Positions 41,993-49,233 of a stretch of DNA of 49,233 nucleotides are shown in pieces. The stretch comes from a virus. How positions within the stretch are numbered: the first letter of the stretch is position 1; each line of letters starts with the position of its first letter. A program made the translations under genes and the position numbers. The stretch spans positions 1 through 49,233 of IMG/VR virus record IMGVR_UViG_3300046642_000165, one strand, 5' to 3'. The notes below the pieces were generated by a model. The model was not told the origin of the DNA. It did not search any database and worked only from the letters and a program-made list of their open reading frames with translations.

Positions 41993-42171
41993 GCGTGATC
42001 CACGCCATCGCGCACCTGTTCGGCTGGAACACCGGGCGCGTCGTGTCGGTGTACGACCGGCAACAAAACCTCTGGATGGCGTTCCGGTGCGCGACCTGCG
42101 GCCGCGTTAGCCACAAGGCGCTGAACTCGTTCTGTCACCCCGAGCCGTCAGATGAGGACTTCAGGGAATGA
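41989..42171 (+). CDS. Small Cys-rich protein after portal
   Basis: 60 residues, ATGA overlap with the portal gene. Contains FRCATCGRVSHKALNSFCHP: C-x2-C followed by a further Cys-His pair, a possible one-zinc ribbon. The N-terminus MSVIHAIAHLFGWNTGRVVS is otherwise unremarkable. Function unknown; small zinc-ribbon genes are common in phage structural blocks. Confidence 0.6.
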   Translation: MSVIHAIAHLFGWNTGRVVSVYDRQQNLWMAFRCATCGRVSHKALNSFCHPEPSDEDFRE

Positions 42172-42216
42172 CACTCGCGCCGGAGCGCACATGACCCGCG
42201 AACCCGCGCCCACCCC

Positions 42217-42399
42217 ATGAGTGAAACCGTGGAAACCTGGGAAGCCATCAGCCCGTTCAACCGCCTGGATCGCATCCGCGTGCCGGGCGGCTGGATCTAC
42301 CGCACGACGCACACCAACGCGGTGGCGCTGTGTTTCGTGCCTCTCGTGCCGGAAGATCCCGTGCTCAGGACCGGCACACCCGACATTGCATCTCGCTGA
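42217..42399 (+). CDS. Small hypothetical protein, overlapped antisense
   Basis: 60 residues: MSETVETWEAISPFNRLDRI, then RVPGGWIYRTTHTNAVALCF and a short tail. This reads as a compact beta protein (a 'PGGWIYRTT' hairpin recurs in small phage proteins). Its last 35 bases overlap the 3' end of the minus-strand PAPS-reductase-like gene. Moderate support only. Confidence 0.55.
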   Translation: MSETVETWEAISPFNRLDRIRVPGGWIYRTTHTNAVALCFVPLVPEDPVLRTGTPDIASR

Positions 42400-43081
42400 G
42401 CCGCTCTCGTGTATCACGGGGTATCCAGCCGGCCTCGAACTTCGCGCGGAGGACCTTCAACGCGGCGGGCTGAGAGTCCCGTTGGGGTGAGCGGAACGTG
42501 TGCCCGGTCTGGGCTTCCCAGGCTTCGCCCTCCAGATACGCCGGCAGGTTGTCGCGCCAGAGCCGGAACCAGTCGATCAGTCTCTGGAAGAAGCACCACA
42601 TGCAGTCAGTGCGCGGTGGAATGGTGATGCTCCGGGCTTCGTTGAACGCGATCACGTCCGCGAGGCTCATCCCCGCCTCACGGAGTGGAAAACGCATCTC
42701 GACATCGGGCACGTTCTGGTAGTCGCCGCCCTCACGGGCGTCCTCGTCGGCGCGCAGGCCCACGTAGAAGACGGCGGGGGCTGATTTCATCAGGAACGCG
42801 GCGAAGGGTTCGATTTTCAGTTGCCGTGTACACCAGCGTTGCCGCCAGTTCGGCAGCGCGTTGTAGTGCCGCATTAACCCCTCAAGGCCCCCGGGCAGCA
42901 TGATGGGCTGGATCGGGCCGATGCGGTCCCGCAGCTGACGCATGTGCGCGAACCACTCGGGCGGTTCGTTGCCTGTCGGCGTGCAAACCCACTGAAATGG
43001 GATGTCTGGATGCGTTTCCCGCAGTAGCACGGCCATGGCCACGCTGTCTTTTCCGCCGGATATGGCGCCGATGTGTCGCAT
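42365..43081 (-). CDS. PAPS-reductase-like ATP pyrophosphatase (antisense moron)
   Basis: 238 residues from ATG 43081. The adenylating P-loop ISGGKDSVAM (SGGKDS 8-13) opens the HUP fold; RWCTRQLKIEP (C84) and VFYVGLRADEDAREGGDY follow as in phage PAPS-reductase-family proteins. Cys160/Cys163 (DCMWC) and Cys233/Cys236 (QCRVC) could ligate an Fe-S cluster, which PAPS reductases proper do not need in that form but DndC/tRNA-thiolation-type enzymes do. It is the only minus-strand gene inside the late block, with its own intergenic region, so separate regulation is likely. No SD is visible before ATG. Substrate unknown: sulfate assimilation, nucleotide or DNA modification are possibilities. Confidence 0.82.
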   Translation of the reverse strand: MRHIGAISGGKDSVAMAVLLRETHPDIPFQWVCTPTGNEPPEWFAHMRQLRDRIGPIQPIMLPGGLEGLMRHYNALPNWRQRWCTRQLKIEPFAAFLMKSAPAVFYVGLRADEDAREGGDYQNVPDVEMRFPLREAGMSLADVIAFNEARSITIPPRTDCMWCFFQRLIDWFRLWRDNLPAYLEGEAWEAQTGHTFRSPQRDSQPAALKVLRAKFEAGWIPRDTRERLSEMQCRVCRS

Positions 43082-43223
43082 GTGAAGGACCAGGGGTGTT
43101 TGGTGTTCAGCATGCTCCGTGTTGGTTTTGTCGGTCAACCCTCTGGACAACCAAACGAAACACGGCCCATAAGCGATCCTGGTTTCAGCCCAGCACCTTC
43201 GGTGAAGCAAGCAGGACAACTCG

Positions 43224-44315
43224 GTGGCCGAAGACGACACCAACACGACACTGAGCGACGACTTCGCGGACCCGTCACCCGCGCCTGAAACCACGACCGA
43301 GACGCCGCCCTCGTCAGGCAACCAGACCAGCGACACGCAAGACGCGCCCTCGTCAGGCGACACCCCACTGTCTGACCGGCAAGGACTGCTCGAAGCCGTC
43401 CGCGCGGTGGTCAAAACCCAGGAAACGCCCGCGCTACCCACTGAAGGCGCCGCGACACAAGGTGAGACACCAGACACGGCTGGGACCGCCCCGGGAGAAA
43501 CCGGGGACCCAAAACCGGATGTCACGCCACCACCACCAGCCGCTGACCCGACCGCCGATGAACTCCGCAAGCTACGCCCGGAGACACGACGGCGGTTCGA
43601 ACAGTTGCTGGCCCAACGCGATGAAGCCCGCGTCGCTCTGAACACGTTGCAGCCCGAGATCGAGCAGCACCGCCAGCTTCAGGGTTATCTCAAGCAACAC
43701 CAGCTTGCCCCCGACGACGTGAATATGCTGCTGGGGGTGGGCGCCGCGCTGCGGCGAGGCGACTACCAGGCTTTTCTCAACGGCGTCACGCCCTACGTGC
43801 AGGCCGCTCAGGAAGCCATCGGTCTGCGTCTCGCGCCGGACATGCAGCGCCAGGTGGACGAAGGGCTCATCACCGAGGAAACCGCGCGCGAGGTCACGCG
43901 CATCCGTTTCCGGGCCAACCAGTCCGAGGAACGGCTGCGCGAGGAAACCACCTCCCGCGCCCAGGAAGACCAGGGCCGCGCGCTCGAAGCCGTGCGCATG
44001 GCCGTGACCAACTGGGAAAACGACATCCGAACGAGGGACCCCGACTACTCCCTGAAAGCCAATGCTGTCCGGCGTTTCAGTCAGGCACTGCTGCAAGAGA
44101 AGGGCGCGCCGACCACGCCCGATCAGGCGGTGGCGCTGGTGACGGAAGCGTACCGCGAAGCGACCGGCGAGTTCGCGCGGCTGCGACCAGCCCCGCGACC
44201 GACACGGCCCGCTCCGTCCGGCATCAACGGCACATCGCACGGCGCGATGCCCGAGCCGACCTCCATGAAGGACGCTGTCCTGCTGGCGATGTCGAACATG
44301 AGGCGCGCGTCGTGA
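43224..44315 (+). CDS. Capsid scaffolding protein
   Basis: 363 residues from GTG 43224 (AGGA upstream). The first 110 residues are acidic, Pro/Thr-rich and disordered with a SSGxxxxDTQDAPSSGD repeat; 115-310 are helical (ELRKLRPETRRRFEQLLAQR, EERLREETTSRAQEDQGRAL); the end is basic-helical (SMKDAVLLAMSNMRRAS), as in scaffolds whose C-terminus binds coat protein. Position between portal and major capsid is the usual one. It is expected to direct prohead assembly and leave before maturation. Confidence 0.8.
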   Translation: MAEDDTNTTLSDDFADPSPAPETTTETPPSSGNQTSDTQDAPSSGDTPLSDRQGLLEAVRAVVKTQETPALPTEGAATQGETPDTAGTAPGETGDPKPDVTPPPPAADPTADELRKLRPETRRRFEQLLAQRDEARVALNTLQPEIEQHRQLQGYLKQHQLAPDDVNMLLGVGAALRRGDYQAFLNGVTPYVQAAQEAIGLRLAPDMQRQVDEGLITEETAREVTRIRFRANQSEERLREETTSRAQEDQGRALEAVRMAVTNWENDIRTRDPDYSLKANAVRRFSQALLQEKGAPTTPDQAVALVTEAYREATGEFARLRPAPRPTRPAPSGINGTSHGAMPEPTSMKDAVLLAMSNMRRAS

Positions 44316-44334
44316 TGGTCAGGAACCTCACAAG

Positions 44335-45417
44335 ATGGCTTTCACAGCCGGAGAACTCGCCAACATAGCCAACGCCGCTCTGGATTTTTACTACAACAAG
44401 GGAGACACCTTCAAACAGTCGATCCAGGCCAAGCCCCTGCTCAAGTGGGCTGAGTCCAGTTCCAAGAGTTTCCCCGGCGGCAAGGGGAATATCTCGCTCG
44501 CCGTCAAGGGCGACTACGGCGCGGGCGGCACCAACGATCACGTCGTGGGTTACACGCATAACGACACGGTGAACTTCTACACGCCGGCCAATATCAAGCG
44601 GGCGAACTATCCGTGGCGCGAGCACCACATCGGTCTCACGCTGACGCACACTGAACTCAAGATCGACGGGATCAGCATCACCGACGACGCCGGCAACGGT
44701 TCGGACATGAGCAATCATTCCGACCGCGAAGTGACCGTGCTGGTGAACCTGCTTCAGGACAAGCTGGAGGACTTTGGCGAACAGTATGCGCGTAACATGA
44801 ACACCTTGCTGTGGGGCGACGGGACCGCCGACCCCAAGGCGCTGGCCGGCATGCAGAGCATCATCCTGGACAGCCCGGCGGTTGGCACCACGGGGGGTCT
44901 GGCGAGGACCAACACATGGTGGCGCAACCGCGCGGCGACCACCGCTTTCGGCACCGCCGGGGGCAGGGGGCCGATCACGTCAAGCCCGACCAACGGCGGC
45001 GCTTTGATCGAGTTTCTGCAACAGGAGTACCGCCAGCTTATCCGTTACGGCGGCAGACCGAGCAAGGCACTCGCCGGCAGCGCGTTCATCTCGGCGATGG
45101 AAATCGAGTTCCGCGCCAACGGCAACTACAGCATGACGGGTTTCACCGGCACGCAGGACGGTTCCATGGGGCAGCTTAAATTACCCGGCGGGACCATGAT
45201 CGAGTACGACCCGACGCTCGATGATCTCGGCTTCACCAAACGGCTCTACTGGTGGGACCCGAGGCACATCTACCTGATGAAAATGGACGGCGAGTGGGAT
45301 CATCGTTTCACCCCCGCGCGGCCTTACAACACGTTCGTCATGTATAAAAGCCTCACCCATACCGGCCAGATGTGCGCGCAGCAACTCAATGGTTCGGGGG
45401 TTTACGATATCGCGTGA
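44335..45417 (+). CDS. Major capsid protein
   Basis: 360 residues, AGGA about ten bases before ATG 44335. It follows scaffold and portal and is followed by a strong terminator hairpin. The sequence is a mixed alpha/beta protein with NISLAVKGDYGAGGTNDHVV, FYTPANIKRANYPWREHHIG, HTELKIDGISI and a C-terminal WDPRHIYLMKMDGEWDHRFT, close in style to HK97-fold coat proteins of podoviruses in which the E-loop and P-domain are similarly arranged. No transmembrane or signal features. Assignment is by context plus pattern and is strong. Confidence 0.88.
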   Translation: MAFTAGELANIANAALDFYYNKGDTFKQSIQAKPLLKWAESSSKSFPGGKGNISLAVKGDYGAGGTNDHVVGYTHNDTVNFYTPANIKRANYPWREHHIGLTLTHTELKIDGISITDDAGNGSDMSNHSDREVTVLVNLLQDKLEDFGEQYARNMNTLLWGDGTADPKALAGMQSIILDSPAVGTTGGLARTNTWWRNRAATTAFGTAGGRGPITSSPTNGGALIEFLQQEYRQLIRYGGRPSKALAGSAFISAMEIEFRANGNYSMTGFTGTQDGSMGQLKLPGGTMIEYDPTLDDLGFTKRLYWWDPRHIYLMKMDGEWDHRFTPARPYNTFVMYKSLTHTGQMCAQQLNGSGVYDIA

Positions 45418-45425
45418 CTTTCGCA

Positions 45426-45459
45426 ACCGCCGGGACATGTCCGTCCCGGCGGTGTTTCT
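45426..45459 (+). terminator. Terminator/attenuator after major capsid gene
   Basis: ACCGCCGGGAC (45426-45436) and GTCCCGGCGGT (45443-45453) form a perfect 11-bp stem with a 6-base loop, followed by GTTTCTC. Genes continue on the same strand, so it probably lets some polymerase through, giving more capsid than tail mRNA. Confidence 0.7.
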
Positions 45460-45481
45460 CGTGGGACAGGAGGATGCCCCA

Positions 45482-45703
45482 ATGCTGCACGCTTCGACCT
45501 TTGAATACCTGAAGCCGACTGACGATCAGATGCGAACCATGGCTCAGGCGCGCTCCGCTTTCGCGGAACTTACTGTTGAACTCGACAACATCATACCGGA
45601 TGGCCCGGATAAGACCTACATGCTGCGTCAACTCAGGGACTGCGCCATGTGGGCGAACATCGCGATCACGCGCAACCCGGACGGCTCCCCGAGGACAGAC
45701 TGA
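45482..45703 (+). CDS. Acb2/Tad1-like cyclic-nucleotide sponge (DUF7681-like)
   Basis: 73 residues; start at ATG 45482, preceded by CAGGAGGA, excluding an upstream in-frame start. The sequence is FEYLKPTDDQMRTMAQARSA, then a helix, PDGPDKTYMLRQLRDCAMWA and NIAITRNPDGSPR. This follows the pattern I associate with Acb2/Tad1-type hairpin proteins: Y-x-x-PT-x-x-Q, a first helix, S/DKT-x-x-LR-x-L and MWAN-x-AI. Such proteins form oligomers that bind cyclic oligonucleotides made by CBASS or Thoeris systems and so block host abortive infection. It sits between capsid and tail genes, which is unusual timing for an early inhibitor. Ligand-contact residues cannot be confirmed by eye. Confidence 0.65.
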   Translation: MLHASTFEYLKPTDDQMRTMAQARSAFAELTVELDNIIPDGPDKTYMLRQLRDCAMWANIAITRNPDGSPRTD

Positions 45704-45704
45704 C

Positions 45705-46403
45705 ATGAACTTTCAGCTTTTGCGATGCTCCATCGCGCTCGCAGCCGATCCCGAACAGGTGGTGGTCCGCCACCGGGGAAGACCCATCGTCTTCCCGGAA
45801 CTGATTGTCCTCCAGCATCTGCATGGCGAGGAAGCGATCCTTGATATCCATGTCGTGGGTGAGTGGGATGCCACCCAGGCCGAGGTCCTGGAAAGACTAA
45901 GGCTCATTTATGGGGACAAGGCGGTCACCGAGGTGTTCCCGGGGGCGCGGCCCAGACTGCCCGTGGGGGACGGCACGCTACCCATGTGTGTCGAGCCGAT
46001 CCATGTCCCGGGACCGACCCGGCCCGATAGCCCCGATCCACTCCTGAAACCCCTGGATATGTTCACCATGCCGGCCTCGATGCCGCGCGTGGTGAATACA
46101 TACAAGGACGAGCCGCCGCCGCCCGACGTATCGCTTGATCAGATCGCGGGACACGACGCCGATGAACTGGGTGACGATCCTCTGGGGTTGGTTGACGTGG
46201 TTACGGCGGCGGTCAAACCCGAGATGCCGGACGCCGCCTCGTTCCGCGCCCGGGACAATATCCGGGGCGAGGGCACCAGCGCGCCAAGGACGGCGGACCA
46301 CCTGCCGGACGTGGCGGGCGGCGCCATGCGACGCGAGAGCGAGGGTAACCTCGCGGCGCGCACCGCGCGGGCGGCGCGGGTAGGCGCTTCCAGCAATGGG
46401 TAA
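45705..46403 (+). CDS. Hypothetical virion-block protein (232 aa)
   Basis: ATG 45705, one base after the previous stop, with GAGGAC upstream; an earlier in-frame start lies inside the previous gene and is rejected. Residues 1-65 are a small alpha/beta domain (VVRHRGRPIVFPELIVLQHL, EEAILDIHVVGEWDATQAEV), then a Pro/Asp-rich linker and an Ala/Arg-rich helical end. In similar phages a protein of this form lies between capsid and tail tubular A. Head decoration or connector accessory are possible. Overlaps the next gene by 8 bp. Confidence 0.65.
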   Translation: MNFQLLRCSIALAADPEQVVVRHRGRPIVFPELIVLQHLHGEEAILDIHVVGEWDATQAEVLERLRLIYGDKAVTEVFPGARPRLPVGDGTLPMCVEPIHVPGPTRPDSPDPLLKPLDMFTMPASMPRVVNTYKDEPPPPDVSLDQIAGHDADELGDDPLGLVDVVTAAVKPEMPDAASFRARDNIRGEGTSAPRTADHLPDVAGGAMRRESEGNLAARTARAARVGASSNG

Positions 46404-47139
46404 ACAACTGCGCGACATGTTGACCGATTTGCGCGCCGAACTCGGGCACAGCACCAACGTCGCGCACGGCATCAATGACCGGGACACGTTGTTATACTAT
46501 CTCAACCGCACCCAACTTGATCTGTACCGGGACTACGACTGGCCGCAACTGATCATCGACCGTGACACCGAAATGGTTCAGGGCCAGCGATACTATCAAT
46601 ACCCCGTCGATCTGGGCTTCGAGGATATCTCGAAGCTCTGGCTCATATCAAACTCCAACATGTGGATTTCCAACGTCACCTACGGCATCGGTCCCCGCGA
46701 GATGCGGCTCTACGACAGCGAGGCCGGCGACCAGTCCTGGCCCCCACGCCGCTGGATGCACAACGCTGACTCGGGGATGTTCGAGGTCTGGCCGATCCCC
46801 GACGCCACCACCACCATGCACGAGGGCCTGCTCAGGATGCGCGGGACCAAAACCGTGCAACCCATGATCAACGACAGCGATCAGGCGACCCTGCCGGACC
46901 ACCTGATCGTGATCTTCTGCGCCGCTGAGATCCTGGCCCGGGACGAGGCCAAGGACGCCCAACTGAAGATGACCAAGGCGAACGAGATCATGCGCCGGCA
47001 CCGTGTGCGCCAGTTCAGTCATAAGCGCGAGCCTTTCGTGATGGGCGGCGGCGGCGGGGATGCCAGGGCGCCGATGGGCGAGTTCGATACCGGCGTGGTG
47101 GGCCTGGATTACATTCCGCCAGGGTATCAGTCGGGCTGA
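46396..47139 (+). CDS. Tail tubular protein A (gp11-like)
   Basis: 247 residues. RDTLLYYLNRTQLDLYRDYD, WPQLIIDRDTEMVQGQRYYQ, GFEDISKLWLISN and ALPDH-type LPDHLIVIFCAAEILARDEA follow the pattern of T7 gp11/gp4-like tail tubular or head-tail adaptor proteins, whose ring bridges portal and tail nozzle. Length is close to T7 gp11 (196) plus a C-terminal Gly-rich extension. It directly precedes the tail tubular B gene, as in T7. Confidence 0.8.
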   Translation: MGKQLRDMLTDLRAELGHSTNVAHGINDRDTLLYYLNRTQLDLYRDYDWPQLIIDRDTEMVQGQRYYQYPVDLGFEDISKLWLISNSNMWISNVTYGIGPREMRLYDSEAGDQSWPPRRWMHNADSGMFEVWPIPDATTTMHEGLLRMRGTKTVQPMINDSDQATLPDHLIVIFCAAEILARDEAKDAQLKMTKANEIMRRHRVRQFSHKREPFVMGGGGGDARAPMGEFDTGVVGLDYIPPGYQSG

Positions 47140-47143
47140 TGAT

Positions 47144-48574
47144 GTGAGTAAAGTATTCAGTATTCAGGACTTTAAGGAGGGTTTGGATGTACGCAAGTCA
47201 CCGCTGACGGCGCCCGGCGGTTCGTTGCGTATCCTGGACAACTGTGTGATCACTCAGGGCGGCGAGATCGAGAAACGCATGGCGTTCGTTCAGGTCGCCA
47301 CGCTGCCTTCGCAGGCGGATTATCTGTTCGGTCAGGGCGATAACCTGCATGCGTTCGGCGTCGGTCTCGGCGCCATCGACTCCGGGACCAGCCCCGTTCC
47401 GATCATCCCGCACTCGCTGGAGGACCCCGGCGGTCCGGGACCCGTCGATCTCACCGACGTGGACGCGTTCGACACCGGGTCCACCGGGTTCTACGTGTGC
47501 GGTTTCAGAGCCGATGGCGACCCGATCAACTGGTGGAACAACGTCATCGTGCGCGACGCCGTGGGTGGCGCCCCCATCGCGAGCGCGGGGGCCTACGCCC
47601 GGACCCACAAAACCAAGATGTACCGGCTTACCACCACCTATCTGGAGTTTTCCGGGGTGAACGATCCCTCGGTCAACGATCCGGCCAGTACGGTCCATCC
47701 CGGTGCCGGGTTCATCAACCTCGCGGCGCATGACGCCGATGGTGAGGGGCTACAGGGCATGGAGGTGTTCTATGACAAGATGGCGGTGCTCGCCCGCCTG
47801 TTGACGCAGCTTTGGCGCCTGGACCCGGACCCGACCCAGGACGTGCTGGAACAAACACTCAGGATCGGCACGCTGGCGCCGCACAGCGTGGTGCAGTTCG
47901 GCACCGGAGATGTCCTGTTCCTGTCGGACTCAGGCGTGCGCAGCCTCAAGTCCCAGACCGTCACCACCACGGCGGCGGTGTCCGACGTGGGATCGGCGGT
48001 TGATCCATTGCTCATCCAGCTGATCCGCACCGCGCTGGACAAGGCGCTCGACGCCCAGGCCGTGGTGCAGCCGATCACCGGGCGCTACTGGCTGGCCTGC
48101 GGCGACGAGGTCTTCGTGCTGAGTTATTTCCCGGCGGGCAACATCACCGCCTGGAGCCACTTCGTCCTGGACTTCTGGGTGAGCCAGTGGGCGGTCGTGC
48201 ATAACCGGGTCTACGCCCGAAGCAGCGACAACAAGGTTTACCTCTACGGTGGCGTCGATGGCGCGACCTACGACAGTTGCAAGGTCACCGTGCGCACGCC
48301 GCACATGGACATCGAGGGACCGACCACGCGCAAGCGCATCCAGAGCGTGGACGTGATGTGCCAGGGCGCCTGGAGCGTCGCCATGGGCATGCTGCCCAAC
48401 AACACCGAAGCCTTCGAACTGGTGGCGAACATCCAGGATAATACCTTCGGGCTTCAGAGCATTCCCTTCGCCGGTTACGGCACGCATGTGGGTGTTCACA
48501 TGGAGCACCAGGCACCGGGTCCCGCGTTGCTGGCCTCGATCCACCTGAACACGGCTGAAGCGAGCGTGAAATGA
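47144..48574 (+). CDS. Tail tubular protein B (gp12-like nozzle)
   Basis: 476 residues from GTG 47144 (the frame is open further upstream, into the gp11-like gene). Starts MSKVFSIQDFKEGLDVRKSP, then LTAPGGSLRILDNCVITQGG and EIEKRMAFVQ, which is the usual opening of T7 gp12-like proteins, followed by beta-propeller-like blades (YWLACGDEVFVLSYFPAGNI, FVLDFWVSQWAVVHNRVYAR). It is shorter than T7 gp12 (794). It forms the distal tail tube and carries fibres. No good SD precedes the GTG. Confidence 0.8.
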   Translation: MSKVFSIQDFKEGLDVRKSPLTAPGGSLRILDNCVITQGGEIEKRMAFVQVATLPSQADYLFGQGDNLHAFGVGLGAIDSGTSPVPIIPHSLEDPGGPGPVDLTDVDAFDTGSTGFYVCGFRADGDPINWWNNVIVRDAVGGAPIASAGAYARTHKTKMYRLTTTYLEFSGVNDPSVNDPASTVHPGAGFINLAAHDADGEGLQGMEVFYDKMAVLARLLTQLWRLDPDPTQDVLEQTLRIGTLAPHSVVQFGTGDVLFLSDSGVRSLKSQTVTTTAAVSDVGSAVDPLLIQLIRTALDKALDAQAVVQPITGRYWLACGDEVFVLSYFPAGNITAWSHFVLDFWVSQWAVVHNRVYARSSDNKVYLYGGVDGATYDSCKVTVRTPHMDIEGPTTRKRIQSVDVMCQGAWSVAMGMLPNNTEAFELVANIQDNTFGLQSIPFAGYGTHVGVHMEHQAPGPALLASIHLNTAEASVK

Positions 48575-49176
48575 CCGGCCCCGTGGTCACGCGCGAGCCC
48601 GTCACGCGGGCGGTGGTGGCACATATCCTCGCCAACCTGCGCGAGCATGACCGTCGCGAGATCCTGGCGTTGCGCTGGGACGACGACCTGGAGCGGCTGG
48701 CCGACGAGGTCATGGCACTGGCGTGCAACGATTTATGGCAATCCTTCTGGGTCGATGGCGAGCCGGTGGCGCTGATCGGCGCCACGCTGATCCGCCCCGG
48801 CGTGGTCATGATCTGCGGTTTCGGCACCAAACGCTGGAACCGGGTGATCCGACCGCTGAGCCGTTACGTGCTGGAAGAAATGCGGCCCGCCATCCTGCGC
48901 ACCGAGGTGCATCGCGCCGAGGCTTACGCGATGGCCGCGAACACCCAGAACATACGCTGGATCAGGGGACTGTTCGGCGGCGAGATCGAGGGCGTGCTGC
49001 GAGGCTACGGGCGTGACGGCGAGGACTTCGTCGTCCTGGGATGGAGACGCGACAATGTGTGGACCGAAGGGCGGCGGTCAGCCGTTCAAACCGACGCAGG
49101 TGTACCACCCGACGGCGGGACCGGACGCGGGCAAGGAGATCGTCGGCGATCCCGGCATCCCGCAGGAGTTCATTGA
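48571..49176 (+). CDS. GNAT-like protein in the gp13 slot
   Basis: 201 residues, ATGA overlap with tail tubular B. The core to about residue 165 (REILALRWDDDLERLADEVM, SFWVDGEPVALIGATLIRP, VMICGFGTKRWNRVIRPLSR, RTEVHRAEAYAMAANTQNIR) has an N-acetyltransferase-like layout and occurs beside tail genes in many podoviruses. The final 37 residues are Gly/Arg-rich and overlap the next gene for 122 bp, so they may not be constrained. Acetyl-CoA-binding loop (Q/RxxGxG/A) is not clearly preserved; a structural use of the fold is possible. Confidence 0.7.
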   Translation: MTGPVVTREPVTRAVVAHILANLREHDRREILALRWDDDLERLADEVMALACNDLWQSFWVDGEPVALIGATLIRPGVVMICGFGTKRWNRVIRPLSRYVLEEMRPAILRTEVHRAEAYAMAANTQNIRWIRGLFGGEIEGVLRGYGRDGEDFVVLGWRRDNVWTEGRRSAVQTDAGVPPDGGTGRGQGDRRRSRHPAGVH

Positions 49177-49233
49177 TCGTGGCATCTATGACACCCAGGG
49201 TTACCAGAACCAGTTGCAACGCGACATTTCCGA
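49055..49233 (+). CDS. Internal virion protein, gp14 position (3'-truncated)
   Basis: Open from ATG 49055 to the window edge: MCGPKGGGQPFKPTQVYHPT, then AGPDAGKEIVGDPGIPQEFI and further. It begins inside the GNAT-like gene. In order it is the protein following gp13, so the fragment at 3-497 is probably its remainder across the window ends. If so, the two ends are not simply adjacent: the frames agree only if the missing sequence is 2 bases (mod 3) or the ends overlap by one. Confidence 0.6.
   Translation, partial: MCGPKGGGQPFKPTQVYHPTAGPDAGKEIVGDPGIPQEFIDRGIYDTQGYQNQLQRDIS

Overview
The window looks like an almost complete genome of a temperate, podovirus-like (short-tailed) tailed phage, opened inside a virion gene. 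The DNA is GC-rich throughout (roughly two thirds G+C by eye). Genes are packed with ATGA, GTGA or TGATG overlaps, there are no ribosomal or transfer RNA genes that I can recognise, and almost every recognisable product is a phage function. The host cannot be named from the sequence; GC content and gene style suit a high-GC proteobacterium.

Layout. (1) Bases 3-9997, plus strand: the end of the virion block, with a gp14-position internal virion protein (cut at the window edge), a 596-residue internal protein, an SLT lytic transglycosylase, a conserved structural protein and a 2,212-residue polyvalent protein carrying an ADP-ribosyltransferase-like domain and a zincin-like HELWH motif. (2) 9998-10426: intergenic DNA between convergent genes, containing a 26-bp inverted repeat. 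(3) 10427-17882, minus strand: a replication/recombination operon with a RuvC-like nuclease, SNF2 helicase, a hypothetical protein, DUF2800 RecB/Cas4-like nuclease, a small protein, DUF2815 ssDNA-binding protein, a 25-residue membrane microprotein, a further small protein, an RNA polymerase alpha-CTD-like protein and family A DNA polymerase. (4) 17886-20799: lysogeny switch and integration, with Cro-like and CI-like regulators around an operator, then an excisionase-like HTH gene overlapping a tyrosine integrase. (5) 20800-24229: a RepB-like primase/SF3-type helicase with an origin-like repeat cluster after it. (6) 24230-27831, minus strand: a MoxR/CobS-type AAA+ ATPase and a CobT-like VWA protein. 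(7) 27971-49233, plus strand: a possible small terminase, three tail fibre/tailspike genes, a small membrane-protein (lysis?) cluster, Ig-like proteins, large terminase, portal, scaffold, major capsid, an Acb2/Tad1-like sponge, tail tubular A and B, a GNAT-like protein and the start of the gp14-position gene. A PAPS-reductase-like gene lies antisense within this block.

How it fits together. The plus-strand late block runs off the right edge and appears to continue at the left edge, so late transcription would cover about 31 kb (27971 to the end, then 1 to 9997). No phage RNA polymerase is visible, so host polymerase must do the work; the alpha-CTD-like protein may be relevant to that. The least described parts are the origin-like cluster at 23.6-24.0 kb, the alpha-CTD mimic, the Acb2-like sponge placed after the capsid gene, the CobS/CobT-like pair whose CobT member has an HExxH site, and the large inverted-repeat elements in both convergent intergenic regions.
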